NCBI RefSeq assembly: GCF_003851685.1
Contig: NZ_CP027727.1
Location: 1,860,001 to 1,924,000, forward strand
Direction of reading: 5' to 3'
DNA from: Pseudomonas sp. R5-89-07
GTDB lineage: Bacteria > Pseudomonadota > Gammaproteobacteria > Pseudomonadales > Pseudomonadaceae
DNA length: 64,000 nt
Both the position numbers and the translations under genes were made by a program. Each line of letters starts with the position of its first letter. Position 1 is the first letter of the stretch. Under the pieces are notes generated by a model, which worked only from the letters and a program-made list of their open reading frames with translations, was not told where the DNA came from and made no database searches. Positions 36,123 to 43,395 of the stretch are shown piece by piece.

Positions 36123-36468
36123 GGTTATCTCCGTGTGTGGCTGTTCGGTACGTGTGGTTTCGAGTCGCGGGCTTCGTCGAAGGTTCACTGCAATTGTCTG
36201 GTACAGCTTTTGCTTTGCCTTGGTGCGCATGCTCTGGGGCCTGCGCTGAATCCGGGCGGTCGAGGTGCAAGCCTTGAAAAACCTTACCCTAATTAACTGA
36301 AACTCGCGCAAATACCCTGTCGGGGAGCGCCGGTTGTGTTGATCGCTGCGCTAAAGCGGTTCACGCCCTCTGGAACAAGGGTGCGGGCTTTGGTGCCAAT
36401 TTGGTGCGGACAACCCTGGCTTGAACCGCTTTGGTGCTTTTTGCCTTACTGCAGGCCTGCCAACCTCC
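36123..36468. other. Spacer between the DUF883 operon and amtB
   Basis: Holds the DUF883 promoter candidate at 36159-36186 (minus strand). Nearer amtB there is a 58-base region bounded by AAAGCGGTTCA (36353-36363) and its exact complement TGAACCGCTTT (36422-36432), with three copies of TTTGGTGC (36389, 36400, 36430). No clear sigma-54 promoter with GG-N10-GC is seen. Confidence 0.5.
36159..36186 (-). promoter_or_regulatory. ECF (AlgU-like) promoter candidate of the DUF883 operon
   Basis: On the minus strand GAACCT (36181-36186), 17 bases, then TCGAA (36159-36163), close to the AlgU consensus GAACTT-N16/17-TCTGA. The start codon is 37 bases downstream. Confidence 0.5.
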
Positions 36469-37677
36469 ATGGAAAATTTGCAAAGCGCGGTGGACACACT
36501 CGTCCATAGCTCCAACACCCTGTTCATCCTGATTGGCGCGGTGATGGTCCTGGCCATGCACGCCGGTTTTGCCTTTCTGGAAGTCGGTACGGTGCGCCAG
36601 AAGAATCAGGTCAACGCGTTGTCGAAAATCCTCAGCGACTTCGCGATCTCCACCCTGGCGTATTTCTTTATAGGCTATTGGATCTCCTATGGAGTGAGCT
36701 TCATGCAGCCGGCGGCGGTGATCAGCGCGGATCATGGCTACGGCCTGGTGAAATTTTTCTTCCTGCTGACCTTTGCCGCGGCGATTCCGGCGATCATTTC
36801 CGGGGGGATTGCCGAGCGCGCCAAATTCGCACCTCAGTTATGTGCGACGGCACTGATCGTGGCGTTCATCTACCCATTCTTCGAAGGGGTGGTGTGGAAT
36901 GGCAACTTCGGTCTGCAGGCCTGGCTGCTCGCGACCTTCGGCGCCAGCTTCCATGACTTCGCAGGTTCTGTGGTGGTGCATGCCATGGGCGGCTGGCTGG
37001 CGTTGGCGGCGGTGCTGTTACTTGGGCCGCGCAACGGACGTTACCGCGAAGGGCGCCTGGTGGCGTTTGCGCCCTCAAGCATTCCGTTTCTCGCGCTGGG
37101 TTCGTGGATCCTGATCGTGGGCTGGTTCGGGTTCAACGTAATGAGTGCGCAGACCCTCAATGGCGTTAGCGGCCTGGTGGCGGTCAACTCGTTGATGGCA
37201 ATGGTCGGCGGCACCGTCGCCGCGCTGGTGATCGGCCGCAATGACCCTGGCTTCCTGCACAACGGCCCGCTGGCCGGGCTGGTGGCGATCTGCGCCGGTT
37301 CCGATCTGATGCATCCGGTGGGCGCGCTGGTTACCGGTGTGGTCGCGGGGGGCTTGTTTGTGTGGTGCTTCATGGCCGCCCAGGATCGCTGGAAAATCGA
37401 TGACGTGCTGGGGGTGTGGCCGCTGCATGGCCTCTGTGGCGTCTGGGGCGGCATTGCCTGCGGCATCTTCGGGCAGTCGGCACTGGGCGGGCTGGGGGGT
37501 GTCAGCCTGATCAGCCAATTGATCGGCACCGCCCTTGGCGTCGCCGTTGCGTTGGTCGGTGGCTTGCTGGTGTACGGCGTGATCAAGCGTGTGTCCGGGC
37601 TGCGCCTGAGCCAGGAACAGGAGTATTACGGAGCGGACCTGTCGATCCACAAGATCGGGGCTGTCAGTCAGGATTGA
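36469..37677 (+). CDS. amtB: Ammonium transporter AmtB family
   Basis: 402 residues with eleven predicted membrane segments. Conserved points: FLEVGTVRQKNQVNAL, DFAGSVVVHAMGG with the pore Asp and first His, and WPLHGLCGVWGGI with the second His. There is no signal peptide, unlike some longer AmtB proteins, and no glnK next to it, unlike the usual glnK-amtB pair. ATG at 36469 is chosen from the conserved MENL opening. It would conduct ammonia under nitrogen limitation. Confidence 0.92.
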   Translation: MENLQSAVDTLVHSSNTLFILIGAVMVLAMHAGFAFLEVGTVRQKNQVNALSKILSDFAISTLAYFFIGYWISYGVSFMQPAAVISADHGYGLVKFFFLLTFAAAIPAIISGGIAERAKFAPQLCATALIVAFIYPFFEGVVWNGNFGLQAWLLATFGASFHDFAGSVVVHAMGGWLALAAVLLLGPRNGRYREGRLVAFAPSSIPFLALGSWILIVGWFGFNVMSAQTLNGVSGLVAVNSLMAMVGGTVAALVIGRNDPGFLHNGPLAGLVAICAGSDLMHPVGALVTGVVAGGLFVWCFMAAQDRWKIDDVLGVWPLHGLCGVWGGIACGIFGQSALGGLGGVSLISQLIGTALGVAVALVGGLLVYGVIKRVSGLRLSQEQEYYGADLSIHKIGAVSQD

Positions 37678-37746
37678 TCGGTGCGCGCTTGCGGGGCAAT
37701 GTTGGGCTTAGAATGGTGGCGTGTTTTCCAATCGAGTTGATTTGCC

Positions 37747-37983
37747 ATGCTTCCTGAATGCCAGCTGTTCGGCACCCTGGGTTGCCATCTGTGTGAAATT
37801 GCCGAAGCCGAAATCATGCCGCTCGTCGAGCACGGGTTGCTCGTGGAGCTGGTGGATATCACCGACCCCGACGACCTGACCGAGGCCTACGGCCTGCGGA
37901 TTCCGGTACTCAGGCGGGTGGACACGGGAGCGGAACTGGATTGGCCGTTCGACACCGAGCAGGTGGTTGCCTTTCTGCGCTGA
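37747..37983 (+). CDS. Glutaredoxin-family (DUF836) protein
   Basis: 78 residues. QLFGTLGCHLCEIAEAEIMP has a redox CxxC (CHLC) after the first strand, and YGLRIPVLRRVDTGAELDWP has the cis-proline loop. Typical of the short glutaredoxin-like DUF836 family, role unknown. It lies alone between amtB and a hypothetical gene. Confidence 0.85.
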   Translation: MLPECQLFGTLGCHLCEIAEAEIMPLVEHGLLVELVDITDPDDLTEAYGLRIPVLRRVDTGAELDWPFDTEQVVAFLR

Positions 37984-38057
37984 CGTTTAGGCGATGGCGG
38001 GTTTCCAATTATTACGTTACTGTATGTTTGTACAGCGATTGAATAGAGGGAACGCCC

Positions 38058-38393
38058 GTGGTGAATGTCGAACAACTGAAAAGCAGCGTCAATCGCATGT
38101 CCGCCGATGTCGTGCGCGATGCGGTGAACGAGCTGCGCCTGGATGGCCTGGTCACGGAAGGCAAGACGCCCTTCAACAAAGTGCATTTCAATACCTGCTT
38201 TGCCGAAATCGAAGCGCTGTTCCAGCGCGCCGGTTATCACAAGCAGCTGGATGTCGTGGGTTATCAGGGCTTGCTCTACGCGCTCTACGACCCGGGCCGC
38301 TGGGAGGCCGTGGACGTACTGCGCTGGCTCAAGGAGTTTACCGAGGCGGCGAGCGCTTCGAAGGTGTTGCGCACGCAATTGGCCAAGGCCTGA
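38058..38393 (+). CDS. Conserved hypothetical protein, Pseudomonas type
   Basis: 111 residues, mostly alpha-helical by composition and without signal or membrane segments. It has several acidic/basic helices (SADVVRDAVNELRLDGLVTE) and ends with KVLRTQLAKA. No family I can name. GTG at 38058 or 38061 is preceded by AGAGGGAACG. A perfect eight-base hairpin (38411-38429) lies just after its stop. Confidence 0.7.
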   Translation: MVNVEQLKSSVNRMSADVVRDAVNELRLDGLVTEGKTPFNKVHFNTCFAEIEALFQRAGYHKQLDVVGYQGLLYALYDPGRWEAVDVLRWLKEFTEAASASKVLRTQLAKA

Positions 38394-38410
38394 GAACTCT
38401 TCTAGGCTCA

Positions 38411-38432
38411 ATCCCGCACTCTGCGGGATAAT
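38411..38432. other. Hairpin and -10-like box before the pseudouridine synthase
   Basis: ATCCCGCA pairs with TGCGGGAT across CTC (38411-38429). Its right edge forms GATAAT (38427-38432) followed by GCCCGCC, a context also seen before ccmA (TATAATGCCGCCC). It may be a weak terminator or a promoter. Confidence 0.35.
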
Positions 38433-38466
38433 GCCCGCCTGTTTATTCCAGGCGTTGAGCATCGGC

Positions 38467-39357
38467 ATGTCCACTTCCGGTTTTTCCCCTTCGCAGCACC
38501 AGGCCAGCACCTTGTACCTGCCGCCTGGCCCATGGTTGACGGTGCTCGATTGCCTGTGCGATCACTTCCCGGCGATCGCCCGTGAACACTGGCTGGACCG
38601 CATTGCCCGTGGCCGCGTGCTGGATATCAACGGTTGCCCCATCAGCCTGGACCTGGCTTACAAGGAAGGCCTGTGCATCTATTACTTTCGCGAAGTGCCC
38701 AATGAGAAAGTAATCCCGGTACAGGAAAGCATCCTGTACGCCGATGAACACCTGGTGGTGGCCGACAAGCCGCACTTCCTGCCAGTGACCCCCGCCGGCG
38801 AGTACGTCGAACAAACGCTGTTGCGCCGTTTGATCCGGCGTCTGGACAATCCCGCCCTGGTGCCCCTGCACCGCATTGACCGGCATACCGCTGGGCTGGT
38901 GCTGTTCTCGGCCAACCCCGACAGCCGCTCGGCCTATCAGCAGCTGTTTCCCACGCGGCGCATCGATAAATTCTACGAAGCCATTGCGCCGGCCTTGCCT
39001 GGCCTGGCGTTCCCTCGGGTACACAAAAGCCGGCTGGTGGACGGTGAACCGTTCTTCCGAATGCAGGAAGGCCCAGGTTCCAGCAACACCGAAACGGCTG
39101 TTGAAGTGCGCGAGAAACACGGCGATCTATGGCGCTATGGCCTGTTCCCGGTGACCGGCAAGAAGCACCAGTTGCGCGTACACATGACCGCGCTCGGGGC
39201 GAGTATCTGCAATGACCCGTTCTACCCTGACGTGATCAAGGACGCCCAGGACGATTACGCCAACCCGCTCAAGTTGTTGGCCCAGGGCGTGCGTTTTATC
39301 GACCCGGTCAGCGGCCAGGAACGCAGCTTTCGCAGTGAAATCACGCTGGACTGGTAA
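38467..39357 (+). CDS. RluA-family pseudouridine synthase
   Basis: 296 residues. VPLHRIDRHTAGLVLFSANP holds the catalytic aspartate in the HRxD motif; KFYEAIAPALPG and GKKHQLRVHMTALGASICND are the other family motifs. The N-terminus TVLDCLCDHF resembles an S4-type RNA-binding segment. It isomerises uridine in rRNA or tRNA; the target position cannot be told. ATG 38467 is reached in frame after a spacer with a possible promoter. Confidence 0.88.
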   Translation: MSTSGFSPSQHQASTLYLPPGPWLTVLDCLCDHFPAIAREHWLDRIARGRVLDINGCPISLDLAYKEGLCIYYFREVPNEKVIPVQESILYADEHLVVADKPHFLPVTPAGEYVEQTLLRRLIRRLDNPALVPLHRIDRHTAGLVLFSANPDSRSAYQQLFPTRRIDKFYEAIAPALPGLAFPRVHKSRLVDGEPFFRMQEGPGSSNTETAVEVREKHGDLWRYGLFPVTGKKHQLRVHMTALGASICNDPFYPDVIKDAQDDYANPLKLLAQGVRFIDPVSGQERSFRSEITLDW

Positions 39358-39371
39358 ACGCCGCAAACAAC

Positions 39372-39394
39372 AAGGCCCGCGCGAGGCGGGCCTT
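39372..39394. terminator. Terminator-like hairpin between convergent genes
   Basis: AAGGCCCGC pairs with GCGGGCCTT across GCGAG, between the pseudouridine synthase and the YgdI lipoprotein. T-runs are weak on both sides. Confidence 0.6.
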
Positions 39395-39410
39395 GGGTGC
39401 AAGCGGTGGC

Positions 39411-39632
39411 TTACAGGTCTTTAACGGTGCGAACCTGATCTTTGTTGATGCGGGTGTGCTTGCCGTCCAGCTGTTCGAATTCGTAGAAGCCCGAGTCTTC
39501 ATCGTATTTCGGGGTGTCGACGGCCTGGATTTCGCGACCGTCATTCAGGGTGATCACTGTTGGCGAAGCGCAACCGGCGAGGGTGGCGAGGCCCAGTGCA
39601 AGCATGAGAGCGGCGATGGTCCGTTGAGTCAT
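39411..39632 (-). CDS. YgdI/YgdR-family small lipoprotein
   Basis: 73 residues. A lipoprotein signal peptide MTQRTIAALMLALGLATLAG ends with the lipobox Cys at residue 21. The mature part ITLNDGREIQAVDTPKYD and HTRINKDQVRTVKDL is the SH3-like YgdI/YgdR fold. Many members are osmotic or envelope stress induced. A GAACTT-N17-TCACA pair on the minus strand 40 bases upstream fits an AlgU promoter. Confidence 0.9.
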   Translation of the reverse strand: MTQRTIAALMLALGLATLAGCASPTVITLNDGREIQAVDTPKYDEDSGFYEFEQLDGKHTRINKDQVRTVKDL

Positions 39633-39671
39633 GGGTGTGTCTCCGAGAGAATACGTTTGAAATGCTGACCT

Positions 39672-39699
39672 TGTGACGTGTGCAACGCCGGCAAAGTTC
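39672..39699 (-). promoter_or_regulatory. ECF (AlgU-like) promoter candidate of the YgdI lipoprotein
   Basis: On the minus strand GAACTT (39694-39699, exact consensus -35), 17 bases, then TCACA (39672-39676; consensus TCTGA, three of five). Confidence 0.5.
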
Positions 39700-39711
39700 C
39701 TGATGCAGCGC

Positions 39712-40314
39712 TCATTCTGACATGCCAGCCGGTGCGTGCAACAGCTCAGGGGTATTAAGGTTGGCCAGGCGCGGGTCATCGTCCGGGCATTCCAGGCCTG
39801 TGGCGCCCAGCTGCAACAGGATTTTGCGCGGGCTACGTTCGCCGGCATTCCAGGCCTGTTCCACCTGATCTTTCAGGGCGGTGGGGATAATGCAGAGCAA
39901 GGGTTCCCAGAACTCGCCGTGGCGTACCATCACCGGAACCTGCGGGTTGCGTTGCGCAATCGCACGCAAATCGGCCAGCAGTCGCGCATCGATCTGCGGC
40001 ACGTCGCAGGGCAGGATCAGCAGATGCTCATGACGCGCGGCGAATAGTCCCGCGCGTATGCCGGCCAGGGGGCCGGGAAAGTCCGGGCTGTCGTCGCTTA
40101 CCAATTGGTCGGCATAGGGCGCATACCGCGCATGGTTGCGATTGCACGAGATGATCAGGTCATCGGTGAGCGGCCGCACCCGTTGGTGCAGGTGCGCAAT
40201 CAAGGGCTGGCCGCGCCATTCCAGCAGGCCTTTGTCCTCGCCGCCCATGCGCTGGCCACGGCCACCGGCCAACAACAAAATCGAGCAAGGCAGGCGTGAA
40301 GATTCAAGGGACAT
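39712..40314 (-). CDS. mobA: MobA, molybdenum cofactor guanylyltransferase
   Basis: 200 residues. [23 protein letters not shown] holds the nucleotide loop LAGGRGxRMGGx[14 protein letters not shown] gives the metal-binding aspartate. It attaches GMP to molybdopterin for DMSO-reductase-type enzymes. Divergent from moaB across 76 bases, so the three cofactor genes probably share a regulatory region. Confidence 0.95.
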   Translation of the reverse strand: MSLESSRLPCSILLLAGGRGQRMGGEDKGLLEWRGQPLIAHLHQRVRPLTDDLIISCNRNHARYAPYADQLVSDDSPDFPGPLAGIRAGLFAARHEHLLILPCDVPQIDARLLADLRAIAQRNPQVPVMVRHGEFWEPLLCIIPTALKDQVEQAWNAGERSPRKILLQLGATGLECPDDDPRLANLNTPELLHAPAGMSE

Positions 40315-40390
40315 GGCGGTTCCGCAGCGGCAGGTAAACAGGGCTCTGTGATATAACACCGGGCTGTTCCTTCGACAACCGGACCGTGCC

Positions 40391-40930
40391 ATGAAAGCCA
40401 AGGCTGATGCGCCCTTCGTACCTTTGAATATCGCTGTGCTGACCGTCAGCGACACTCGCACCCTGGACACCGACACCTCGGGCCAGGTCTTCGTCGACCG
40501 CCTGACCGCCGCCGGCCACCACCTGGCCGAACGTGTACTGCTCAAGGACGACCTCTACAAAATTCGCGCCCAAGTCGCCCATTGGATCGCCGAGGATGTG
40601 GTGCAGGTCGTGCTGATTACCGGCGGCACCGGCTTCACTGGCCGCGACAGCACGCCGGAAGCGGTGAGCTGCCTGCTGGACAAACAGGTGGATGGTTTTG
40701 GCGAGCTGTTCCGCCAGATCTCGGTCGCCGATATCGGCACGTCCACGGTGCAATCGCGCGCCCTGGCCGGCCTGGCCAATGGCACCCTGGTGTGCTGCCT
40801 GCCGGGCTCCACCAATGCCGTGCGCACCGGCTGGGACGGCATCCTGGCGGAGCAGCTGGATAACCGTCATCGGCCGTGCAATTTCGTACCTCACCTCAAG
40901 CAGGCCGAGCCCTGCGAATCCCGTGGATAA
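40391..40930 (+). CDS. moaB: MoaB, molybdopterin-binding protein
   Basis: 179 residues. [37 protein letters not shown] and [18 protein letters not shown] match MoaB/MogA adenylyltransferase-fold proteins of the cofactor pathway. The moeA gene overlaps its stop codon or follows closely. A TATAAC box lies at 40352-40357 in the divergent spacer. Confidence 0.95.
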   Translation: MKAKADAPFVPLNIAVLTVSDTRTLDTDTSGQVFVDRLTAAGHHLAERVLLKDDLYKIRAQVAHWIAEDVVQVVLITGGTGFTGRDSTPEAVSCLLDKQVDGFGELFRQISVADIGTSTVQSRALAGLANGTLVCCLPGSTNAVRTGWDGILAEQLDNRHRPCNFVPHLKQAEPCESRG

Positions 40931-42140
40931 GCCCGGCAAGACCGGCGCCTTGATGCCGGTGGACGAGGCCTTGCAGCGTTTGCTGGACGTGGCCGGCGCC
41001 ACGCCGATCCACGAGCACGAAGCGGTGAGCCTGGCCGAATGCGATGGCCGCGTATTGGCACAAGACCTGGTCGCCACCCTCGACCTGCCGCCCTGGCCCA
41101 ACAGTGCCATGGACGGCTACGCCCTGCGCCTGGCGGACTGGGCCGGCGAGCCTTTGCCGGTCAGCCAGCGCATTTTTGCCGGCAATGCGCCAGAGCCGTT
41201 GGTGCCCGGAACCTGCGCACGCATCTTTACCGGCGCACCCGTGCCCCAGGGTGCCGACTGCGTGGAAATGCAGGAAAACGCGATCATTCACAACGATGAA
41301 CGTGTGAGTTTCAGCGAGCCGTTGCACGCGGGTCAGAATATCCGCCCTCAAGGCCAGGAAACGACGGTCGGCGAATTGGTGTTGCCCGCCGGTACGCGCC
41401 TGGGCCCGATCGAGTTGGGCCTGGCTGCTTCGCTTGGATGTGATCGCCTGGACGTGGTGCGGCGTGTGCGGGTGGCCGTGCTGTCGACCGGGGACGAACT
41501 GATCGAACCCGGTTTGCCGCTGGGGCCTGGGCAGATCTACAACAGCAACCGCCGTGTACTGTGCGCCTGGCTGGCGCGCATGGCGTGCGAAGTGATCGAT
41601 GCCGGAATCCTTCCGGATGACCTGGAACAGACCCGCGCACGCTTGGCGAGCCTGGGCAATGTCGACCTGATCCTGTCCACCGGTGGCGTGTCGGTAGGCG
41701 AGGCGGACTTCCTCGGTATGGCCTTGCGTGAAGAGGGCGAACTGGCCCTGTGGAAACTCGCAATCAAACCCGGCAAGCCGCTGACCTTCGGGCATTTTCG
41801 TGGCGTGCCGGTGATCGGCCTGCCAGGTAACCCCGCGTCGACCCTGGTGACGTTCGCCCTGTTGGCTCGGCCTTACCTGCTGCGCCGCCAAGGTGTGGAA
41901 GACGTCGCGCCGCTCCGTTTCAAAGTGCCGGTGGGGTTCGTGTGGCCCAAGCCAGGCAACCGCCGTGAGTATCTGCGCGGGCGCATCGAGCAGGGCAAGG
42001 CGGTCATCTACGGCAACCAGAGCTCCGGCGTGCTGCGCAGCGCAGCGTGGGCGCAAGGGTTTTTGGAGGTGTTGGAAGGGACGACGTTAGCGGTAGGCGA
42101 TCAGGTCAATTTCATTCCCCTGAGTGACCTCCTGAATTGA
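40923..42140 (+). CDS. moeA: MoeA, molybdopterin molybdotransferase
   Basis: 405 residues. PPWPNSAMDGYALRLADW, FTGAPVPQGADCVEMQE, STGDELIEPG and KPLTFG/GLPGNPAS are the family motifs, in order. It inserts molybdate into adenylated molybdopterin. GTG 40923 overlaps the moaB stop by eight bases; ATG 40953, before MPVDEAL, is an alternative start that loses ten residues. Confidence 0.93.
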   Translation: MDKPGKTGALMPVDEALQRLLDVAGATPIHEHEAVSLAECDGRVLAQDLVATLDLPPWPNSAMDGYALRLADWAGEPLPVSQRIFAGNAPEPLVPGTCARIFTGAPVPQGADCVEMQENAIIHNDERVSFSEPLHAGQNIRPQGQETTVGELVLPAGTRLGPIELGLAASLGCDRLDVVRRVRVAVLSTGDELIEPGLPLGPGQIYNSNRRVLCAWLARMACEVIDAGILPDDLEQTRARLASLGNVDLILSTGGVSVGEADFLGMALREEGELALWKLAIKPGKPLTFGHFRGVPVIGLPGNPASTLVTFALLARPYLLRRQGVEDVAPLRFKVPVGFVWPKPGNRREYLRGRIEQGKAVIYGNQSSGVLRSAAWAQGFLEVLEGTTLAVGDQVNFIPLSDLLN

Positions 42141-42185
42141 TCCCCGACCTGAAAATCGGTCAGCCTTTCGATGAAGCAAAAATTT

Positions 42186-42212
42186 GAACCGCCCGTGAAT
42201 GCGCTCACCTAA
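42186..42212 (+). promoter_or_regulatory. ECF (AlgU-like) promoter candidate of the lysine-rich gene
   Basis: GAACCG (42186-42191), 16 bases, CCTAA (42208-42212), in the context TTTGAAC...CCTAACG. The same two outer words recur before the csbD-like gene. Start codon 67 bases downstream. Confidence 0.45.
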
Positions 42213-42278
42213 CGATGAGCTTGTGAAGAATTGCACAGGCAATTTGCCAATATCGGCATATTCCGAGAGGTGGGCAAC

Positions 42279-42539
42279 GTGGCTAAAGACGAGAAGAAAA
42301 GCAAAGGTGAAGGTTCGAAAGCCAGCAAGGAGTTGAAAGACAAAAAGTCCTCACCCGCAAAAAAATCCGCAGCGGCATCGGCTCTTTCAAAATCTTCGGA
42401 AAAGAAAGACAAGAAAAAAGATGACGAACCCAAGAAGTCTGTGAAAAAAGCTGACGGCAAGCCAGAAAAAGCGAAGAAGTCAGAAAAAGCAGAGAAAAAG
42501 TCGGAGAAAGCAGAAAAGCCGGCAAAAAAGAAAAAATGA
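42279..42539 (+). CDS. Lysine-rich low-complexity protein
   Basis: 86 residues, 34 of them lysine, built from only nine residue types (K, S, A, E, D, P, G, L, V) with no aromatic residue, cysteine, arginine or histidine. The tail has short repeats of the kind KKSEKAEK. It must be disordered and strongly basic, like H1-type histone tails, so nucleic acid or polyphosphate binding is possible but unproven. GTG 42279 follows GAGAGG with eight-base spacing; an ATG 16 codons upstream (42231) is less well placed. Codon use is A-rich against a GC-rich genome because of the AAA/AAG content. Confidence 0.75.
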   Translation: MAKDEKKSKGEGSKASKELKDKKSSPAKKSAAASALSKSSEKKDKKKDDEPKKSVKKADGKPEKAKKSEKAEKKSEKAEKPAKKKK

Positions 42540-42543
42540 TACC

Positions 42544-42566
42544 TGCTAGGGCCTGGCGCCCTAGCT
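42544..42566 (+). terminator. Hairpin after the lysine-rich gene
   Basis: GCTAGGGC pairs with GCCCTAGC across CTGGC, directly after the stop. The following TTCTCC is only weakly T-rich, so efficiency is doubtful. Confidence 0.5.
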
Positions 42567-42607
42567 TCTCCACGCTCGGGACCTTCGATTCCCGGGCTCA
42601 TCACTTT

Positions 42608-42635
42608 GAACTAATCACAACGCCCGTCCCCCTAA
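42608..42635 (+). promoter_or_regulatory. ECF (AlgU-like) promoter candidate of the csbD-like gene
   Basis: GAACTA (42608-42613), 17 bases, CCTAA (42631-42635), again in the context TTTGAAC...CCTAACG. Start codon 70 bases downstream. Confidence 0.5.
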
Positions 42636-42704
42636 CGCTGTGCAGATCCCCCTGGCTCAGGTCGATCCTGAGCTGGTCAATTACGCGCAAAGGTTTGGTG
42701 AATC

Positions 42705-42953
42705 ATGAAAAGTGAACAAGTAGAAGGTGTTGCAGAAAAGCTCGCCGGCAAGGCACAGAGCACAGTAGGGAAATTGTTGGGTGACTCGCAGATCCAAGCA
42801 GAAGGTGCTGGTCGACAGGCTGCCGGGCAACTGACCCAGACCTATGGGGATGCACTGGACAGCGTATCTACGTTCGTTAAAGAAAAACCAGTCGCCGCAC
42901 TCGCCATTGGTGCGGTGGCCCTGCTGGTGCTGGACCGTCTCCTGCGCCGCTGA
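42705..42953 (+). CDS. CsbD-family stress protein with C-terminal anchor
   Basis: 82 residues. The first half (SEQVEGVAEKLAGKAQSTVG) is the CsbD repeat, common in general-stress proteins. The second half ends FVKEKPVAALAIGAVALLVL and DRLLRR, a glycine/alanine-rich membrane anchor like that of DUF883 proteins. It may tether the CsbD domain to the inner membrane. Preceded by an AlgU-like box pair shared with the lysine-rich gene. Confidence 0.85.
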   Translation: MKSEQVEGVAEKLAGKAQSTVGKLLGDSQIQAEGAGRQAAGQLTQTYGDALDSVSTFVKEKPVAALAIGAVALLVLDRLLRR

Positions 42954-43012
42954 GGTTTATCAACTTGTCCCGATAGAGGTGGTTCAGCACCCCATCAGGT
43001 GACTGATATTGC

Positions 43013-43043
43013 GCTATCGGCGGCGAGCCCCTCCCACATTTGG
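43013..43043. repeat. Degenerate REP half-element
   Basis: GCTATCGGCGGCGAGCCCCT then CCCACAT is one arm of the TGTGGGAGGGGGC class with three or more changes, and no partner nearby. Confidence 0.5.
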
Positions 43044-43065
43044 AGCGGTGTTTGCCTGGAGTTAT

Positions 43066-43395
43066 TCAGTAGTCGTCGCCGCGCTCCGTCACATCCCGCT
43101 CCACCGGCTGCGCATTGGGGTCATACCCCACCGGAAACTTGCCCTTCAGTGTCCAGGCAAACGCGATGATTTCGGCAATGGTGCGGTACAGCTCTTCGGG
43201 AATGCTGTCCCCCAGTTCCATGCGCGCCAGCAGCTTCACCAGCTCGGCGTTTTCATAGATGGGCACTTCATTTTCCCGCGCCAGCTTGAGGATCGCTTCC
43301 GCCAGGGCTTCATCGCCCTTGGCGGTCAAGGTGGGCGCTTGCTGGCCGTCGTACTTGAGGGCGATCGCCTGGCGAGGAGGGGCCGGGTTCTTCAT
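43066..43395 (-). CDS. FlhB C-terminal-like protein (export switch homologue)
   Basis: 109 residues. AIALKYDGQQAPTLTAKGDE, then ENEVPIYENAELVKLLAR and IPEELYRTIAEIIAFAW match the FlhB cytoplasmic domain after its NPTH cleavage site. The sequence starts MKNPAPPRQ, so the self-cleavage motif NPTH is replaced and there is no membrane domain. It resembles B. subtilis YlqH. Its start overlaps the FliK-like stop by four bases, so the two are coupled. No other flagellar gene is nearby. Confidence 0.88.
   Translation of the reverse strand: MKNPAPPRQAIALKYDGQQAPTLTAKGDEALAEAILKLARENEVPIYENAELVKLLARMELGDSIPEELYRTIAEIIAFAWTLKGKFPVGYDPNAQPVERDVTERGDDY

Noticed and set aside
36389..36445. Sigma-54 promoter before amtB
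   Set aside because: The best match, TTTGGTGCTTTTTGC, has GG and GC separated by eight bases rather than the required ten.
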